Shown piece after piece: positions 62,936 through 64,000 of a stretch of DNA of 64,000 nt. A program made the translations under genes and the position numbers. Position 1 is the first letter of the stretch. Each line of letters opens with the position of its first letter. Under the pieces are notes generated by a model. It was not told the DNA's origin. It worked only from the letters and a program-made list of their open reading frames with translations, and searched no databases. Source of the stretch: Clostridium sp. AN503 (GTDB lineage: Bacteria; Bacillota; Clostridia; Lachnospirales; Lachnospiraceae); the NCBI RefSeq assembly GCF_040719375.1, contig NZ_JBFDTP010000001.1, positions 1,054,001-1,118,000 on the forward strand. The letters run 5' to 3'.

Positions 62936-63025
62936 GATTCCGTGACCGATTTTACACAAAAGTTTAATGATTACCTTAATCGTTATAATTCATTTAATTG
63001 ATTATATCATATGTACAATAGATAC

Positions 63026-63072
63026 AATTCCGCGAACTTTACCAGAGATCTGGCAGTTTGCGGAATTTTTTT
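63026..63072 (+). terminator. terminator of the dnaX-cvpA group
   Basis: AATTCCGCGAACT pairs with AGTTTGCGGAATT around a loop with an inner AGA/TCT pairing, followed by TTTTTTT. The stretch 62936-63025 is AT-rich with nothing else seen. Confidence 0.85.
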
Positions 63073-63155
63073 GACCACTAAATGTAGTGAAAATAAAGAA
63101 AAACCAGCATATCTAGTGGACGATAAAAATTGTCCAAAAAAACGACACAAATACC

Positions 63156-63185
63156 TTGACAAAACAGGTAAATAAATGGTATATT
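63156..63185 (+). promoter_or_regulatory. rRNA operon promoter P1
   Basis: TTGACA (63156-63161), 18-bp spacer, TATATT (63180-63185), about 360 bp before 16S. Just downstream are small hairpins (CCGC-GAAACA-GCGG and GAAATCC-TCAC-GGATTTC). Confidence 0.75.
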
Positions 63186-63258
63186 AAAGCTCCACCGCGA
63201 AACAGCGGTGCGAAATCCTCACGGATTTCCAGTAAAGTAAAAAAGTTGAAAAAAGTTC

Positions 63259-63287
63259 TTGACAATAGCAAACTGGTGTGATAAGAT
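63259..63287 (+). promoter_or_regulatory. rRNA operon promoter P2
   Basis: TTGACA (63259-63264), 17-bp spacer, TAAGAT (63282-63287). The remaining leader (63290-63540) holds the usual pre-16S processing and antitermination sequences; I see no gene there. Confidence 0.8.
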
Positions 63288-63540
63288 ATACGAGTTGCCG
63301 CCGAGAACGAAAGCAACACAGAACCTTGAAAATAGAAGATTGAACAGTGTTTAAAACCCTGAAAATTCTAATAAAAAAGCGTCCTGGTTGGACAGCTTTG
63401 AAATGAGATTTCAGAACAAAAACAAACCAAACAACAGTAGAACGGTTTAATGATTAGCTAGCAAGTTAATCTTGAAACCTGGACACAAACAACCAAAAGG
63501 TTTGGTCAGGCAACTGGCTGGGCCGCTTCTAAAGAAGCTA

Positions 63541-64000
<460 letters not shown>

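Overview
The window is from a Lachnospiraceae (Clostridium cluster XIVa) chromosome. The evidence is the 16S rRNA 5' end that starts near 63541, the clostridial dnaX-ybaB-recR order, a large clostridial-type SRP RNA, and strong AGGAGG ribosome binding sites. There are two very different halves: about 42 kb of accessory DNA (1-41.8 kb) and about 22 kb of ordinary chromosome (41.8-64 kb).

The accessory half is one long same-strand RHS/YD-repeat polymorphic-toxin array. At least a dozen modules follow one another, each an RHS fragment (or only its C-terminal toxin tip) followed by a small immunity gene. No module inside the window has an RHS N-terminus or signal peptide. The RHS parts begin abruptly in mid-gene, so the array looks like a store of cassettes downstream of a main RHS gene lying left of the window. 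The RHS parts are GC-richer and nearly identical; the tips and immunity genes are AT-rich and unrelated. Recognisable tips are an LHH/HNH nuclease, an EndoU RNase, a clan-CD (caspase-like) peptidase candidate, a SAM-methyltransferase-like domain, a glycine-rich beta domain with a membrane immunity protein, a restriction-endonuclease-fold nuclease with an Imm7 immunity protein, and a papain-like peptidase candidate. A SUKH immunity protein and several unknown pairs are also present. Many modules are broken by amber codons, homopolymer frameshifts and mosaic joins.

Three kinds of hidden order stand out in the array. (1) Five copies of a structured element (stem with TTT loop, second covarying stem, conserved TTTAACCTGC) lie just after immunity genes at module borders, and a second hairpin family occurs twice in the same position. 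(2) Seven RHS cores carry an invariant TTGATG-17 bp-TATAAT with an extended -10 just upstream of the variable tip, which could give each cassette its own promoter. (3) Mobile DNA has invaded the array: IS1380 (nonsense-mutated), IS66 (frameshifted), an intact-looking IS110 with a candidate bridge-RNA region, a truncated group II intron and a tyrosine-recombinase relic.

The right half holds a secreted protein, an XRE regulator with a palindromic operator, a DUF6054-like protein, dcd, trmO, a MerR/GyrI-like regulator, ahpC with a domain-swapped ahpF, nagB, a DUF6128-like repeat protein, an nrdG-type activase, tadA (apparent frameshift), the SRP RNA, glnA, a membrane protein, pfkA, and a dnaX-ybaB-recR-TPR-HAD-cvpA cluster ending in a terminator before an rRNA operon with two promoters.
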